From Saprospiraceae bacterium (lineage in GTDB: Bacteria; Bacteroidota; Bacteroidia; Chitinophagales; Saprospiraceae), in assembly GCA_020627785.1 (NCBI GenBank), contig JAHDGF010000049.1, positions 1-32,000 of the forward strand: 32,000 nt of DNA, given 5' to 3'. This document shows, one piece after another, positions 1-10,000 of this stretch. Under the pieces are notes generated by a model. That model had not been told where the DNA came from, searched no databases, and worked only from the letters and a program-made list of their open reading frames with translations. Within the stretch, counting starts at the first letter, position 1. Each line of letters begins with the position of its first letter. Position numbers and translations under genes: made by a program.

Positions 1-2
1 CT

Positions 3-2075
3 GAAAACTTCTCAGGACCTGCACAAGTAGCTTTTGATGATGTAGGAATCGAGATTGCAGGATGTGGAAAATATGAGCACACACAAGTCATCAAGTTGAT
101 AGATACAGAGAAGCCAGTAGTAACAGTTACAGATAGTTGCTTTGCAGCAAATGTAGATTGTGTAGGAACAGGAATAGAGATTTGGGCTGGAGCGACAGAT
201 AATGGTGTATGTGGATCAGAGTGGATTAAGTGGGATGTTGAAGTTGACATGTACTCCGACTGGGAAGTAGATTATACTTTCACCTCATTCGATTCAGCAG
301 ATGCTGATTTCTATATAGCGCCAACGGGAACAGGAGAAAGCATTCATATTCCACTTCCGGATGGTTTGCCGATGGGTTGTGGATCAGAGCACAGAGTAAG
401 ATGGACAGCACATGACGGATGTGGAAACTCAACTTCGGAGACTAGTTACTTTACAATAGAAGATAAGAAGAAGCCAACACCATATATGCTTAACTTAAGT
501 ACAGCATTGATGGAGAATGGTTCTGTAGAACTTTGGGCATCAGATTTCGATGCGGGAAGTTTTGATAACTGTACAGTGGATAGTGAATTCTTATTATTCA
601 CCTTCTCACCAGTAGTGCCTCCACAATTGTTGAATCCAAGTGAGGAAGATCCATGGTATGATGCAGACGGTGTAGCAAGCGAGAATGACTATGAAGATGG
701 CGATGCAGAATTATGGGATGGCGATGCAGGAACAAGTGCAATGATCTTCAATGAAGATGATTTAGCAGCAGCAGAAGCAAATGGTGGCTTACTACCAGTA
801 GAAGTATATGTATGGGATCTATGTGGAAACTATGATTTTGCAGTAGTTAATCTGAAGTTGATTGACAACAACGGAGCAGCTAGAGCACATGTAGCGGGTA
901 GAGTAGCGACAGAAAGTGGCGAAGGTTTACCGGGAGTTACAATGCAAGCATTATCAGAAGCACCAGGTTACCCAGTAACAACAGAAACAGTAGTAGATGG
1001 AGAATATATGTTTGAGTACAATCCAATGTATGAAGACTATATCCTAAGTGGAGAGAAGAATGACGACTGGTTGAATGGAGTAACAACACTAGATATCGTA
1101 TTGATTCAGCAGCATGTGTTAGGCATCCAAGAATTGGATAGTCCATACAAGTTGATTGCGGCGGATGCGAATAACGATGAGAGAATCAGTGGAGTTGATT
1201 TAGTACAATTGCGAAAGTTAATCTTAGGATTATTCAGTGAGTTACCAAACAATGACTCATGGAGATTCATGGATAAAGACTTAGCGATGGATGCGACTAA
1301 CCCATGGCCATTTAGTGAAGATATGATCATCAATGATCTAGAAGAAGATATGTTATCCGAAGATTTCGTAGCTGTTAAGACAGGAGATGTGAATGGAAGT
1401 GTTGTTACGAATTTTGCAAATACACCGATTGAATCTCGAACTTCAACGACCTTAGATTTCAATGTTGAAGAGATCGACTTAGGTCAAGGTGAAGTAGAGT
1501 TGAGATTTAGCTCATCAAACTTCAATGAAGTTGCAGGATTCCAGTTTACAATGGAAGCGAATGCAAGTGAGATAACAAGTGTGGATGCAGGAGCATTAGA
1601 AGTCAGTCCTAGTAATGTAAGTTTAATTGGAGGCTCAATATTAATGAGTTGGAATGGACTGAATGCTCAGCCTCTTTCTGATGAATTCCTATTTGCCATA
1701 AGGCTTAAAAAAGAGAAGAACAAAGAAATAAGCTTTACTAATCGATTTTTAAATTCAGAAGCATATCTAGGCACTGAATTGAAAATTGTTAATCTTTCTC
1801 TTCCTGGTCAACAACCAATTCAAACCTTTGTGAGCCCTAATCCATGGAAATCTAAGGCAGAGATTAATGTAGAGATTTTACATGCTGGACAGGTAACTTT
1901 GGAGGTCTTTAGTGCCGAAGGAGAATTGGTTTTAAAACAAGAGAAATTCTTGTCTGAAGGAGCTCATAAATTTGCCCTTGAGGCATCAGAATTTAATGCG
2001 GGTTCAGGCTTATATTTTTATCAAATTTCTGACTCTAAACAAGTAACTAAGGATAAATTTATATTACTGGATTAG
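3..2075 (+). CDS. Giant T9SS-exported cysteine-rich protein, 5'-truncated by window edge
   Basis: The reading frame is open from base 3, so the gene begins upstream of the window; the Met codon at 96 is internal, because the residues before it match the equivalent part of the two downstream paralogues. Visible order: cysteine-rich HYR/Ig-like modules ending in a DGCGN...TIEDKKKPTP motif (to about base 500); a block with the LWASDFDAGSFDNC motif; a carboxypeptidase-regulatory/CNA-B-like beta sandwich (about 890-1050); a dockerin-like segment (about 1057-1400) with a canonical second Ca-type loop (ADANNDERISGVDL); a cohesin-like beta domain (about 1440-1800); and a T9SS type A sorting domain from the SPNPW motif (about 1830) to the stop. 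It is probably secreted through T9SS and anchored at or released from the surface. Its function is unknown. Codon use changes near base 1690 (see findings). It is the first of three tandem paralogues. Confidence 0.85.
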   Translation, partial: ENFSGPAQVAFDDVGIEIAGCGKYEHTQVIKLIDTEKPVVTVTDSCFAANVDCVGTGIEIWAGATDNGVCGSEWIKWDVEVDMYSDWEVDYTFTSFDSADADFYIAPTGTGESIHIPLPDGLPMGCGSEHRVRWTAHDGCGNSTSETSYFTIEDKKKPTPYMLNLSTALMENGSVELWASDFDAGSFDNCTVDSEFLLFTFSPVVPPQLLNPSEEDPWYDADGVASENDYEDGDAELWDGDAGTSAMIFNEDDLAAAEANGGLLPVEVYVWDLCGNYDFAVVNLKLIDNNGAARAHVAGRVATESGEGLPGVTMQALSEAPGYPVTTETVVDGEYMFEYNPMYEDYILSGEKNDDWLNGVTTLDIVLIQQHVLGIQELDSPYKLIAADANNDERISGVDLVQLRKLILGLFSELPNNDSWRFMDKDLAMDATNPWPFSEDMIINDLEEDMLSEDFVAVKTGDVNGSVVTNFANTPIESRTSTTLDFNVEEIDLGQGEVELRFSSSNFNEVAGFQFTMEANASEITSVDAGALEVSPSNVSLIGGSILMSWNGLNAQPLSDEFLFAIRLKKEKNKEISFTNRFLNSEAYLGTELKIVNLSLPGQQPIQTFVSPNPWKSKAEINVEILHAGQVTLEVFSAEGELVLKQEKFLSEGAHKFALEASEFNAGSGLYFYQISDSKQVTKDKFILLD

Positions 2076-2392
2076 GATTTTGTAAATATGTAATTGCTTT
2101 TCAATCAAGGAATTATAGATGCTATTTTAATGGATTAGCCTTGTACCTTTAGTTTAGATTGAAAATTTAACATTTCAAGACCTTTTCATTTCTTTCCTCT
2201 AAAGTCTTGGTAGTCAGAGTGCTACGTTTAATACTTTTTCATAGACGAAAAAGACATGTCCGACTCTTGTCAAAAAAATCATTTTGATTTCGGTGGGACG
2301 TAACTTGGCTTTATCTTTATTATAGTTATAACTAAGCTTTATCGGTTTAAGCTCCGATAAAAAACGACGAAATCTATATAATAAACTCAATC
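2076..2392. other. 317-bp intergenic region between paralogues 1 and 2
   Basis: No coding potential and no RNA gene was recognised. It contains an AT-rich 7-bp inverted repeat (arms CTTTTTC and GAAAAAG, 2234-2253, 6-nt loop), a perfect 12-bp palindrome TAGTTATAACTA (2323-2334), and the leader hairpin listed separately. No GC-rich terminator follows gene 1. TATCTTTA at 2312-2319 is one mismatch from the Bacteroidota -7 consensus TAnnTTTG, but no well-spaced -33 element accompanies it. Confidence 0.5.
2338..2361 (+). promoter_or_regulatory. Leader hairpin upstream of second giant protein gene
   Basis: The arms TTTATCGG and CCGATAAA are perfect 8-bp complements around an 8-nt loop, ending 31 bases before the start codon at 2393. 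No T-run follows on the + strand, so it does not look like a terminator. It may act in the 5' untranslated leader on stability or translation, or it may be a DNA-level operator. The role is inference. Confidence 0.35.
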
Positions 2393-5300
2393 ATGAAGAG
2401 ATTTATCTCAATTATCTGGGGTACACTACTTGTATGCTGTAGCGTGAACTTATCAGCACAAGCCTTGGCCTGTAATAACCAAGTCAACTTAAGTGTAGAT
2501 GCTGCCTGCGGAATATCTAGTTTGTCAGTGGATGCTTTCCTGGAAGGGAACATAAATCCATCACTGTACAGCTGGGATATTGTAACAAATACAGGAGTCC
2601 CTTTAACCTACACCAATCCAAACGACCCATATTATGTCGGGAATTATGTCGGTCAATGTTTGACCTTCAATGTTTACCTTCTTTCAAATGGAAACTCATG
2701 CTGGGGGACCGTATGCTTGGAGGATAAAATTGAACCTGACGTAGATTGCGAATGTGAAACTCCATATTTAGCTGATGGGGTGACTCCAAATCCTGCGTGT
2801 ACCTTCAGGTGTTTTGAGGTATGGGATCTTGAGTTGTTAGAAGATCAAGCAAGAATTGGAAATGAATTGCTTCCAGACTTTCCTATGGCTACGGACAATT
2901 GCGGGAACATCGATCCAGTAACCGTTACATATTCGTACAGCTCGAATGCCTCTTGTGGTTCTTCGATAGTAACAAGAAATTTATTTTATACTTATAATAA
3001 TCCAACTGGCGGTCAATCAAATGTGAGTTGTCAACAGCAATTTCTATTTGAAGGCTTGTCTACTTCATCGGTAGGAAATACCAATAATGGAGCATGGGAT
3101 GGATACCCGAATATCTTTGCTGCCAATGCTGGTACGAGACCAAATTTTGATTTATACTTACCTGAAAAGACTGTTGCAATAGGTTGTGGTGCGGATAGTT
3201 CACCGGCTGCTATCGCAGCAGCTTATGATGTTGATACTCCAGGAAGACCAGTAGGAATTGATAGAGATGACTATACCGATACTCCAAATATTCTGGAGCA
3301 CAATGAAGGGATTCCATACGCAGCACCGTATGTTGTAATCGCTGGTTGGTCAGAAAATAACCATGCCAAGGCGATCACTGAAACTGGTATTTGTAATATT
3401 TACTTAACCTATGATGATCAATTTTTTGATGCTTGTTCACCTTCTTGTTTAACAGCCAATAATAAGATTGTTAGAACTTGGACAATTTTAGATTGGTGTG
3501 GAGGAAATACGATAAACTACGTTCAAAACATACAGAGAACCGATAATGAAGCACCTACCGTTAGTTCAGTAGATCTCACAGTTAGTGTTGATCCTTGGGC
3601 TTGTGAAGCAGACTACTACATTCCTGCACCGACGCACCTGCATGATAATTGTGATGTCAATCCTCAATATTCAGTTATACCCCCACCGGGTGTTTCTTAC
3701 AATCTTGGATTGGCCATGGGCATTCCAAAGGGGATACATACTTTTATGTATGAAGCCTCAGATTGCTGCGGAAATGTAAGTTTATCTCCATTCACAATCA
3801 CAGTAATTGATGCAACACCTCCGACAGCAGTTTCATATGAGAACCTTGTTGTTCAATTGGTTAATTCTCAAGGCCCCGATGGTATTGCCAAAGTTTTTGC
3901 CAAGGATGTGGATAACTTTAGTCATGATGGTTGTGGACCAGTACATTTAGAAATACGAAGAGCTTTAGAAGATTCATGTGATCCAGATAGTAATAATTCA
4001 TTCAATAATGACGGGCATATAGATGACAATGATGATGATACTGATGGGGGAGCCTTCGTTAAATTTTGTTGCGGAGATGTAACTACTTTAGCCGCTGATG
4101 GTACGCTTTACGGTATTCACGATGTGATCTTGAGAGTATGGGATGATGGCGATGGCAATGGAATCTATGGTACCTCTGGAGACAGGTACAATGAATCTTG
4201 GACTTCCATTCGAGTTGAAGATAAAAATGCACCAGTAGTTATATGCCCACCATTGGCAATTTTAGATTGTGAAGAAGATTTTAATAATTACGATATAACG
4301 GGTAGACCATATGCGTCTACGGCTTGTTCTGATCTAGATTGTATCGATGCGCCTACCGATCAATACATGAGAAAGCCAACAAATCAATCTCCATTGCTGG
4401 GCCAAGAAATTCCAGCTTTTAATCCGAGTTGTAGAACTGGTGCTATAAGAAGAACCTGGCCATGTGGAGGTTCTGCATGCACTCAATGGATCATCATGGA
4501 ACCTGCAGATGATCAACCATTGGATATAATTTGGCCTGAGGATAAGGAGTTGAATTGTGTAGATGAAGATTTCGGTGAACCAATCTATTCTACTAATCAG
4601 TGTGAATTAATAGGAGCAACTCTAGAGAGTGATACCTTTTTCTTTGAAGAGGGCACCTGCTATAAAATCTTGAATAGATGGACGGTGATCAATTGGTGCG
4701 ATCACAATGCAACCACAGGTCAAGGAGAATATGAATATACTCAGGTGATTAAGTTTTTTGATACAGAAAAACCTCAATTATCGGTTCAAGATACCTGCTT
4801 TGAGGCCAATGCTCAATGTGTGGGAGAGAATCTCAGTATTACGGCCGATGCCTCTGATAATGGAATATGTTCCTCACCATGGTTGAAATGGGAAGTAGAA
4901 GTTGATGTCTGGGCAGATTGGGAAGTGGATTATACTTATTCAAGTTTCTTATTAAGTTCAGATGAGTATTACGTGGAACCAACTTCTGGAGGTCTAACGA
5001 TAAATTTTGTAGATGGAATTCCTAATGGTTGCAGCTCAAGACATCGAGTTCTTTGGAACGTGCATGATGGTTGTGGAAATGTAACAAGTCATACAACCTT
5101 CTTTACTATAGAGGATAAGAAAAAGCCGACACCTTACATGTTAGAGTTGAGCACTGCATTGATGCAGAATGGACAAGTAGAGTTATGGGCCAGAGATTTT
5201 GACGCAGGGAGCTTTGATAATTGCTCTGATAGCGATTTCCTTAAATTTACTTTTTCTGATCAGGTGCCTCCTCAACTTTTAAATCCAAACGAAGATGATC

Positions 5301-6715
5301 CATGGTATGATGCGGATGGCGTTGCCTCAATCAATGATTATTTAAATGGGGATGCAGAACAATGGGATGGAAACACCAACTCAAGTTCGATGATTTTTAA
5401 TGAAGATGATTTAGCTGCTTCAAATGGTGGGCTGTTTGATCTTCGAGTATATGTTTGGGATTTGTGCGGTAATGTTGACTTCGTAGATACCAAAGTTAGA
5501 TTAATACAAAACAATGGTGCTAACAGAGCCCACATCTCAGGTAGAGTAGCAACCGAATCAGGAGAAGGTGTTGAAGGTGTGACGATGAGTGCTAGCTCAG
5601 ATCAAGAGGGATATCCTTTCGCTATTTCTACGGATGAGTCAGGGGAGTACTTATTTGAGTATAACTTGATGGATTATGATTATGCCATTAGTGGTGAGAA
5701 GAACGATGACTGGATGAATGGGGTAACTACTTTAGATATAGTCTTAATTCAACAGCACATCTTAGATTTAGAGCCGTTGAATAGTCCATATAAATTAATT
5801 GCTGCTGATGTAAGTAATGATGAAAGAATTAGCGGGATTGATCTTGTTCAGATTAGAAAATTGATTTTAGGATTAAGCTTGGACTTTCCTAATAATGGAT
5901 CTTGGAGACTTGTAAATGCCAATGATCAAATGAATGAAGATCAGCCTTGGCCATTCAATGAATTTGCGGAATTACAAAGTCTGGGAGAAGATATGATGCA
6001 TGAAGATTTTGTCGCTGTCAAAATAGGAGACGTAAATGATACGGCATTATTTAATAATGACGAAAATATAGAATCAAGATCTGCAAGGCAATTGAAAATC
6101 AGCGTGGATGAAATAGTAGAAGGAGATATAAGAACCCTGACTTTTACCTCATCTAACTTTAATGAAGTTGTTGGTTTTCAATTTGCCCTTACAGGTGGTT
6201 TTGAGGGAATAGAAGCGATTGAAGAAGGAGCACTTACATTTTCAGATGAGAACGTGTCTTTGAATAATGGGAATTTGAATATTTCTTGGAATGCCACTGA
6301 ACCCATTAGCCTAGGAAAAGGAGAATTGTTTAGTATTAGCCTTTCGGCAAATGAGCAAGATTTGTTCATAACTGAGGCGTCAATAAAAGCAGAAGCATAT
6401 CAAGGGACTGAATTAGAAATTTTAGATGTTGTTCTTTCAAGTGGAGAAAATACCTTCAGTTTAGGACAGAATATTCCAAACCCATTTAAAAATACGACAC
6501 AGATTCCTTTTACGCTGTCTAAGGAGGAATCCATCGAATTTATGATTCATGATGTTACTGGAACTTTAATTTCAAAGCAATACATAAAAGGTCAAGCTGG
6601 ATTAAATACAATCACAATCGATGGCCAAGAATTATTTGGGACATCAAGAGTACTATATTATACGATTAGGACAAGGGAGATGTCTGAAACTAAAAAGATG
6701 ATACTTTTGAATTAA
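2393..6715 (+). CDS. Giant T9SS-exported cysteine-rich protein, 1440 aa, dockerin and cohesin-like
   Basis: The protein starts with a classical signal peptide (residues 1 to about 24, cleavage near LSAQA). A cysteine-rich N-terminal module follows, then repeated HYR/Ig-like modules with recurring DGCGN, CCGN and WCGG motifs. There is an acidic stretch followed by a CC pair, and a DDGDGNGI loop that resembles calcium-binding sites. Residues about 1046-1100 look like a carboxypeptidase-regulatory beta sandwich. Residues about 1102-1216 are dockerin-like, with a canonical second loop (ADVSNDERISGIDL) and an ending VKIGDVND. Residues about 1231-1350 resemble a cohesin fold (NFNEVVGFQFAL...ISWNA...FSISL). 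Residues about 1355-1440 are a T9SS sorting domain (IPNPF...MILLN). The whole mature protein aligns by eye to the last 1450 residues of the next gene. A strong terminator follows. No enzymatic motif was recognised; a structural or adhesive role is inferred. Confidence 0.92.
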   Translation: MKRFISIIWGTLLVCCSVNLSAQALACNNQVNLSVDAACGISSLSVDAFLEGNINPSLYSWDIVTNTGVPLTYTNPNDPYYVGNYVGQCLTFNVYLLSNGNSCWGTVCLEDKIEPDVDCECETPYLADGVTPNPACTFRCFEVWDLELLEDQARIGNELLPDFPMATDNCGNIDPVTVTYSYSSNASCGSSIVTRNLFYTYNNPTGGQSNVSCQQQFLFEGLSTSSVGNTNNGAWDGYPNIFAANAGTRPNFDLYLPEKTVAIGCGADSSPAAIAAAYDVDTPGRPVGIDRDDYTDTPNILEHNEGIPYAAPYVVIAGWSENNHAKAITETGICNIYLTYDDQFFDACSPSCLTANNKIVRTWTILDWCGGNTINYVQNIQRTDNEAPTVSSVDLTVSVDPWACEADYYIPAPTHLHDNCDVNPQYSVIPPPGVSYNLGLAMGIPKGIHTFMYEASDCCGNVSLSPFTITVIDATPPTAVSYENLVVQLVNSQGPDGIAKVFAKDVDNFSHDGCGPVHLEIRRALEDSCDPDSNNSFNNDGHIDDNDDDTDGGAFVKFCCGDVTTLAADGTLYGIHDVILRVWDDGDGNGIYGTSGDRYNESWTSIRVEDKNAPVVICPPLAILDCEEDFNNYDITGRPYASTACSDLDCIDAPTDQYMRKPTNQSPLLGQEIPAFNPSCRTGAIRRTWPCGGSACTQWIIMEPADDQPLDIIWPEDKELNCVDEDFGEPIYSTNQCELIGATLESDTFFFEEGTCYKILNRWTVINWCDHNATTGQGEYEYTQVIKFFDTEKPQLSVQDTCFEANAQCVGENLSITADASDNGICSSPWLKWEVEVDVWADWEVDYTYSSFLLSSDEYYVEPTSGGLTINFVDGIPNGCSSRHRVLWNVHDGCGNVTSHTTFFTIEDKKKPTPYMLELSTALMQNGQVELWARDFDAGSFDNCSDSDFLKFTFSDQVPPQLLNPNEDDPWYDADGVASINDYLNGDAEQWDGNTNSSSMIFNEDDLAASNGGLFDLRVYVWDLCGNVDFVDTKVRLIQNNGANRAHISGRVATESGEGVEGVTMSASSDQEGYPFAISTDESGEYLFEYNLMDYDYAISGEKNDDWMNGVTTLDIVLIQQHILDLEPLNSPYKLIAADVSNDERISGIDLVQIRKLILGLSLDFPNNGSWRLVNANDQMNEDQPWPFNEFAELQSLGEDMMHEDFVAVKIGDVNDTALFNNDENIESRSARQLKISVDEIVEGDIRTLTFTSSNFNEVVGFQFALTGGFEGIEAIEEGALTFSDENVSLNNGNLNISWNATEPISLGKGELFSISLSANEQDLFITEASIKAEAYQGTELEILDVVLSSGENTFSLGQNIPNPFKNTTQIPFTLSKEESIEFMIHDVTGTLISKQYIKGQAGLNTITIDGQELFGTSRVLYYTIRTREMSETKKMILLN

Positions 6716-6732
6716 GAAATATAATTGAATGT

Positions 6733-6763
6733 AAAAGCCCCGATGAAAATCGGGGCTTTTTTT
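6733..6763 (+). terminator. Strong intrinsic terminator after second giant gene
   Basis: A perfect 12-bp stem (AAAAGCCCCGAT / ATCGGGGCTTTT) closes a GAAA tetraloop and is followed by a T-run. The A-rich 5' side means it could also terminate transcription on the opposite strand. It lies 17 bases after the stop codon. Confidence 0.93.
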
Positions 6764-6964
6764 ATGCAATTCTCTTTATTATCTAAATTTCAAATGTAGC
6801 TCAAAATTATTTTCTACAATTTTTTGCATAAGTTTTTTCACACATATAAATCATATTTAAAAGTTCTTGTATGTATAAACTTCTGGATTAGTAATCTTGA
6901 TACATAGCATTTTAAATATATGAAAATGATATTTTCTAGTTCTAACTAAAAAGTGGAATGGACT

Positions 6965-7008
6965 GAAATTTTAGTATTTCGGTAAAATGTTACCATTGAT
7001 TAGATTTA
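6965..7008 (+). promoter_or_regulatory. Candidate promoter/operator with two adjacent inverted repeats
   Basis: Two short dyads lie back to back: GAAAT-6 nt-ATTTC (6965-6980) and GGTAA-4 nt-TTACC (6981-6994). TAGATTTA (7001-7008) follows, one mismatch from the Bacteroidota -7 consensus TAnnTTTG. This is 55 bases before the 7063 start and about 110 before the alternative ATG at 7117. The function is inferred from position only. Confidence 0.3.
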
Positions 7009-7045
7009 CGCCTGATTAGAACTCAAATAAGTCTTGCGGTCTAAA

Positions 7046-7064
7046 ATCCACTTCCCCGGTGGAT
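7046..7064 (+). promoter_or_regulatory. Hairpin overlapping the 7063 start codon
   Basis: ATCCAC (7046-7051) is perfectly complementary to GTGGAT (7059-7064), with a 7-nt loop. The first two bases of the ATG at 7063 lie in the stem. It would hide that start codon in mRNA, so either translation is controlled there or the true start is the in-frame ATG at 7117. Confidence 0.3.
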
Positions 7065-10000
7065 GTCTGAACATTCCAAAAGGCATATTCAATTTAATAA
7101 CCAAAATTTAATTACCATGCTAAGTGCTAGCTCACATGGTCTGCCTAACGTTTGCTCATATTTAAGTTTACGTAAGATAGGATTAGTTTCTTCTTTCATT
7201 TTCTTATTTGCATTTGGTGCAAAAGCACAGACTTGCGATGGAGATGAAATTTCTATCAATGAAAATGATTTCCCGCAGACATGCGTTTCCACTGCTTCTG
7301 ATGACGGTATTTCCACTACCACATCGTTTACACATGAGGCAGGATACTCTGCTAATGGAATGGATGATGTATTAGTTACAATGGAGGTTGTTTGTAATTC
7401 AGATGCAAATGATGGGGATGGAACAGTGACCAATGTTGCAATTTGTTTAGGTCCAAATGGTTTGAATTCCACACAAAGTAATACAGACCCTTTCACTTTA
7501 AATCAATCGGGTGGTTCAGACTTTGGATTTGTAACAGTTAACGATGATCCTTGTGCAAATTGTATTGGTGTAGTTTGCTACACTTTTATAAATGGATTTA
7601 GTTCATCTGCCACTGGTCTTGATATAGATTGGTCTTCAATGAATGGAAGTACTGAAGGTCAAGAGTCTTGGATGGGCTGGATCGAAGGGATGAACAATAC
7701 AACAGGTATGAGCCTGCCAAGCTATTCACCCTCTACTTTATTGAATTATTGCCATGCAGATGTAGTTGCTGGTCAAACAGCAGCGCAATATTTAGCTGGA
7801 GTTAGCGGAACATTACCAGCAGGAATGTATGGAGCTGATGCAATTACAGGTGACGGTACAGCTACTATTTGCCCAACAGAAGAACCAGGTTCTTCTTCTG
7901 GACCTGATTCATCCGTAAGCACTGGAATGGGAGATAGTGTAATTCCTGCCAATTGGGGTTTCGGAACTGATGATGTAACTGTTACTAAACTGTGCATGGT
8001 TTACTTTGGATCAAACAATAATGCAGATGATTGTGATGGAGATGGAGCAACAAGTGTCAATACCTCACCTTCAGGGAGTTTGGCTGAAGTTGACATTTGC
8101 TTTGAACCATTATGCACCTTCCCAGAACCTACAATCACACTTGATGAGACCTGTGGAACTTTTGATATTGTAGTCGGAGCAATAGATGAATCTATGGCTT
8201 CAGGAACTGGTACTAATATAACCTATGCAACATCAGCAGCTGGACCTTTCCCTGGAACCGCTGTTACAGGAATGGAAGCTTTAGTAGCTGATGGAACAAC
8301 CCAATATTGGATTAATATTGCAGATGCAGCAGACGCAGATTGCAACGAAACTTTTGGGCCATTTACCGCACCGGATGCAAACGTTCCTGTTTGTCCTGAA
8401 ATTGAAGATTTTGTAGCGTGTAGCGGAGTATTAACGACCTTAGATGCAGGGCCTGGATTCACGAGTTATGCATGGTCCAATGGGGCAACTACTCAGACAA
8501 CCTCAGTATTACCATCTGCAACCTTTTATGAAGTTACAGTTACCGATGCTAATGGTTGTACTTGTGTTGATCAAGTACACGTAATCGGTAGAAGTTTAAC
8601 TGATCCAATGATCACGCAAAGCTGTACCAATACAGAGAACGATATTTATGATTTAGAAGTTTGTTTTTCAGCCACCAATATCCTTGGGTCATCGTATAAC
8701 ATAGATGTAGCTGGTTCAAGCTTTGGACCATTCACCTATTCAAGCACTTCACAAGGAGGCGGTGAATATTGTGTTACGCTTTCTAGCTCAGACTTTGATG
8801 CAGCCGATCAAGCAGGTGGTTTGGTAGTTACTATTATGGACCAAGAATTATTTTGTGGGGTAGCAGTGACATATGATGAAGAAGATTGCCCTAATTATGA
8901 CCTGGCTTTAACCAAAGGTTTTGTAAGCACAGGGCCATTTTATCCAGGACAGCAAATTGAGTTTGAAATTGATGTAATTAATCAAGGTGATTTAGATGCA
9001 TACAATGTTTGTGTCTTGGATTTAGTCCCTTCAGATCTTACTTTTACAGCAACTGACAATACAGCAGCGCTGACAGGAAATGTTGCTGACTGGACGAGTT
9101 CAGCAGCTGGTCCTAAACTTATATTACCAGTTTTGGCAGCAGGTGCTACAGAGACCTTGACAATATTTCTAGATATTATCCCAGAGCCGACAGGAACTGA
9201 TTTATTAAATACTGCTGCTATTAGTGGAGCAGAAGACATTGATGGTAATCCAATAGCTGATCGGGATGATGATCTTTCAGGTCCTTTACCTGATCCTAGT
9301 GAAGAAACTGATGATGAAATATTGGATAATCCATCGGATGTAGATCATTTTGATTTTGCATTTTTGTTGGTTTGCCTCCTTGACGTTGATATTCTTTCCA
9401 AGGAAGTTTGCGAAGGAGATGAAGTTGAAATACAGCCTTCCATTATGAATGGTACGGCACCATATACTTATTCATGGACTGGACCTGATGGCTTTACGTC
9501 AACAGGCTCTAGCATAATTCTTAGTGATGTAGTTATTGCCAATTCTGGGACATACTCAGTGACAATAACGGATGCGAATGGATGTGAAAATGAGGATATG
9601 ATGTCACTTACCATAAACCCTAATCCAATCGTTGAAATTGATGCCGTTGAGCCTCAATGTATCTTAGATGATCCAATTACTCTTGTTGCAAGCCCAACCG
9701 GTGGAACGTTTAGCGGAAACGGTGTTATCGGTAATCAATTTAATCCAGGTAATGCTGGAGGAGGTGAACATACAATTTATTACACCTTTGTAGATGGCAA
9801 TAGTTGTTCAACGACAGAATCAATGATCATCAAAGTACAAGGTGGAGATAATCTATCTTGTAAGGGTGACTTGAATTTAAGTTTGGACGAAAATTGTAGT
9901 TTAGGAAATATAGGTATTGAATTATTTCTTGCTGATCATCTAGATCCAGATCTATATGACTATATACTTGAAGACGATAATGGTAATGTTATTGATATAG

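Larger units (their letters stand above)
6716..7062. other. 347-bp intergenic region between paralogues 2 and 3
   Basis: It contains the terminator of gene 2 (6733-6763), an AT-rich stretch without recognisable genes, two adjacent short inverted repeats plus a -7-like element (6965-7008), and a hairpin reaching into the start codon at 7063. No RNA gene was recognised. It shows no obvious resemblance to the spacer before gene 2. Confidence 0.5.

Noticed and set aside
96..98. ATG at 96 as the start of gene 1
   Set aside because: The frame is open to the window edge and the upstream residues (GCGKYEHTQVIKLIDTEKP) align with the paralogues, so the gene is truncated rather than starting here.
2234..2253. 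Intrinsic terminator after gene 1
   Set aside because: The inverted repeat is A/T-rich with no GC stem or trailing T-run and lies about 160 bases after the stop, so it is not a convincing terminator.
7089..7496. Minus-strand frame of 135 codons within the third giant gene
   Set aside because: It is a shadow of a clearly coding + strand gene; it has no recognisable domain, and similar shadows occur throughout the giants.
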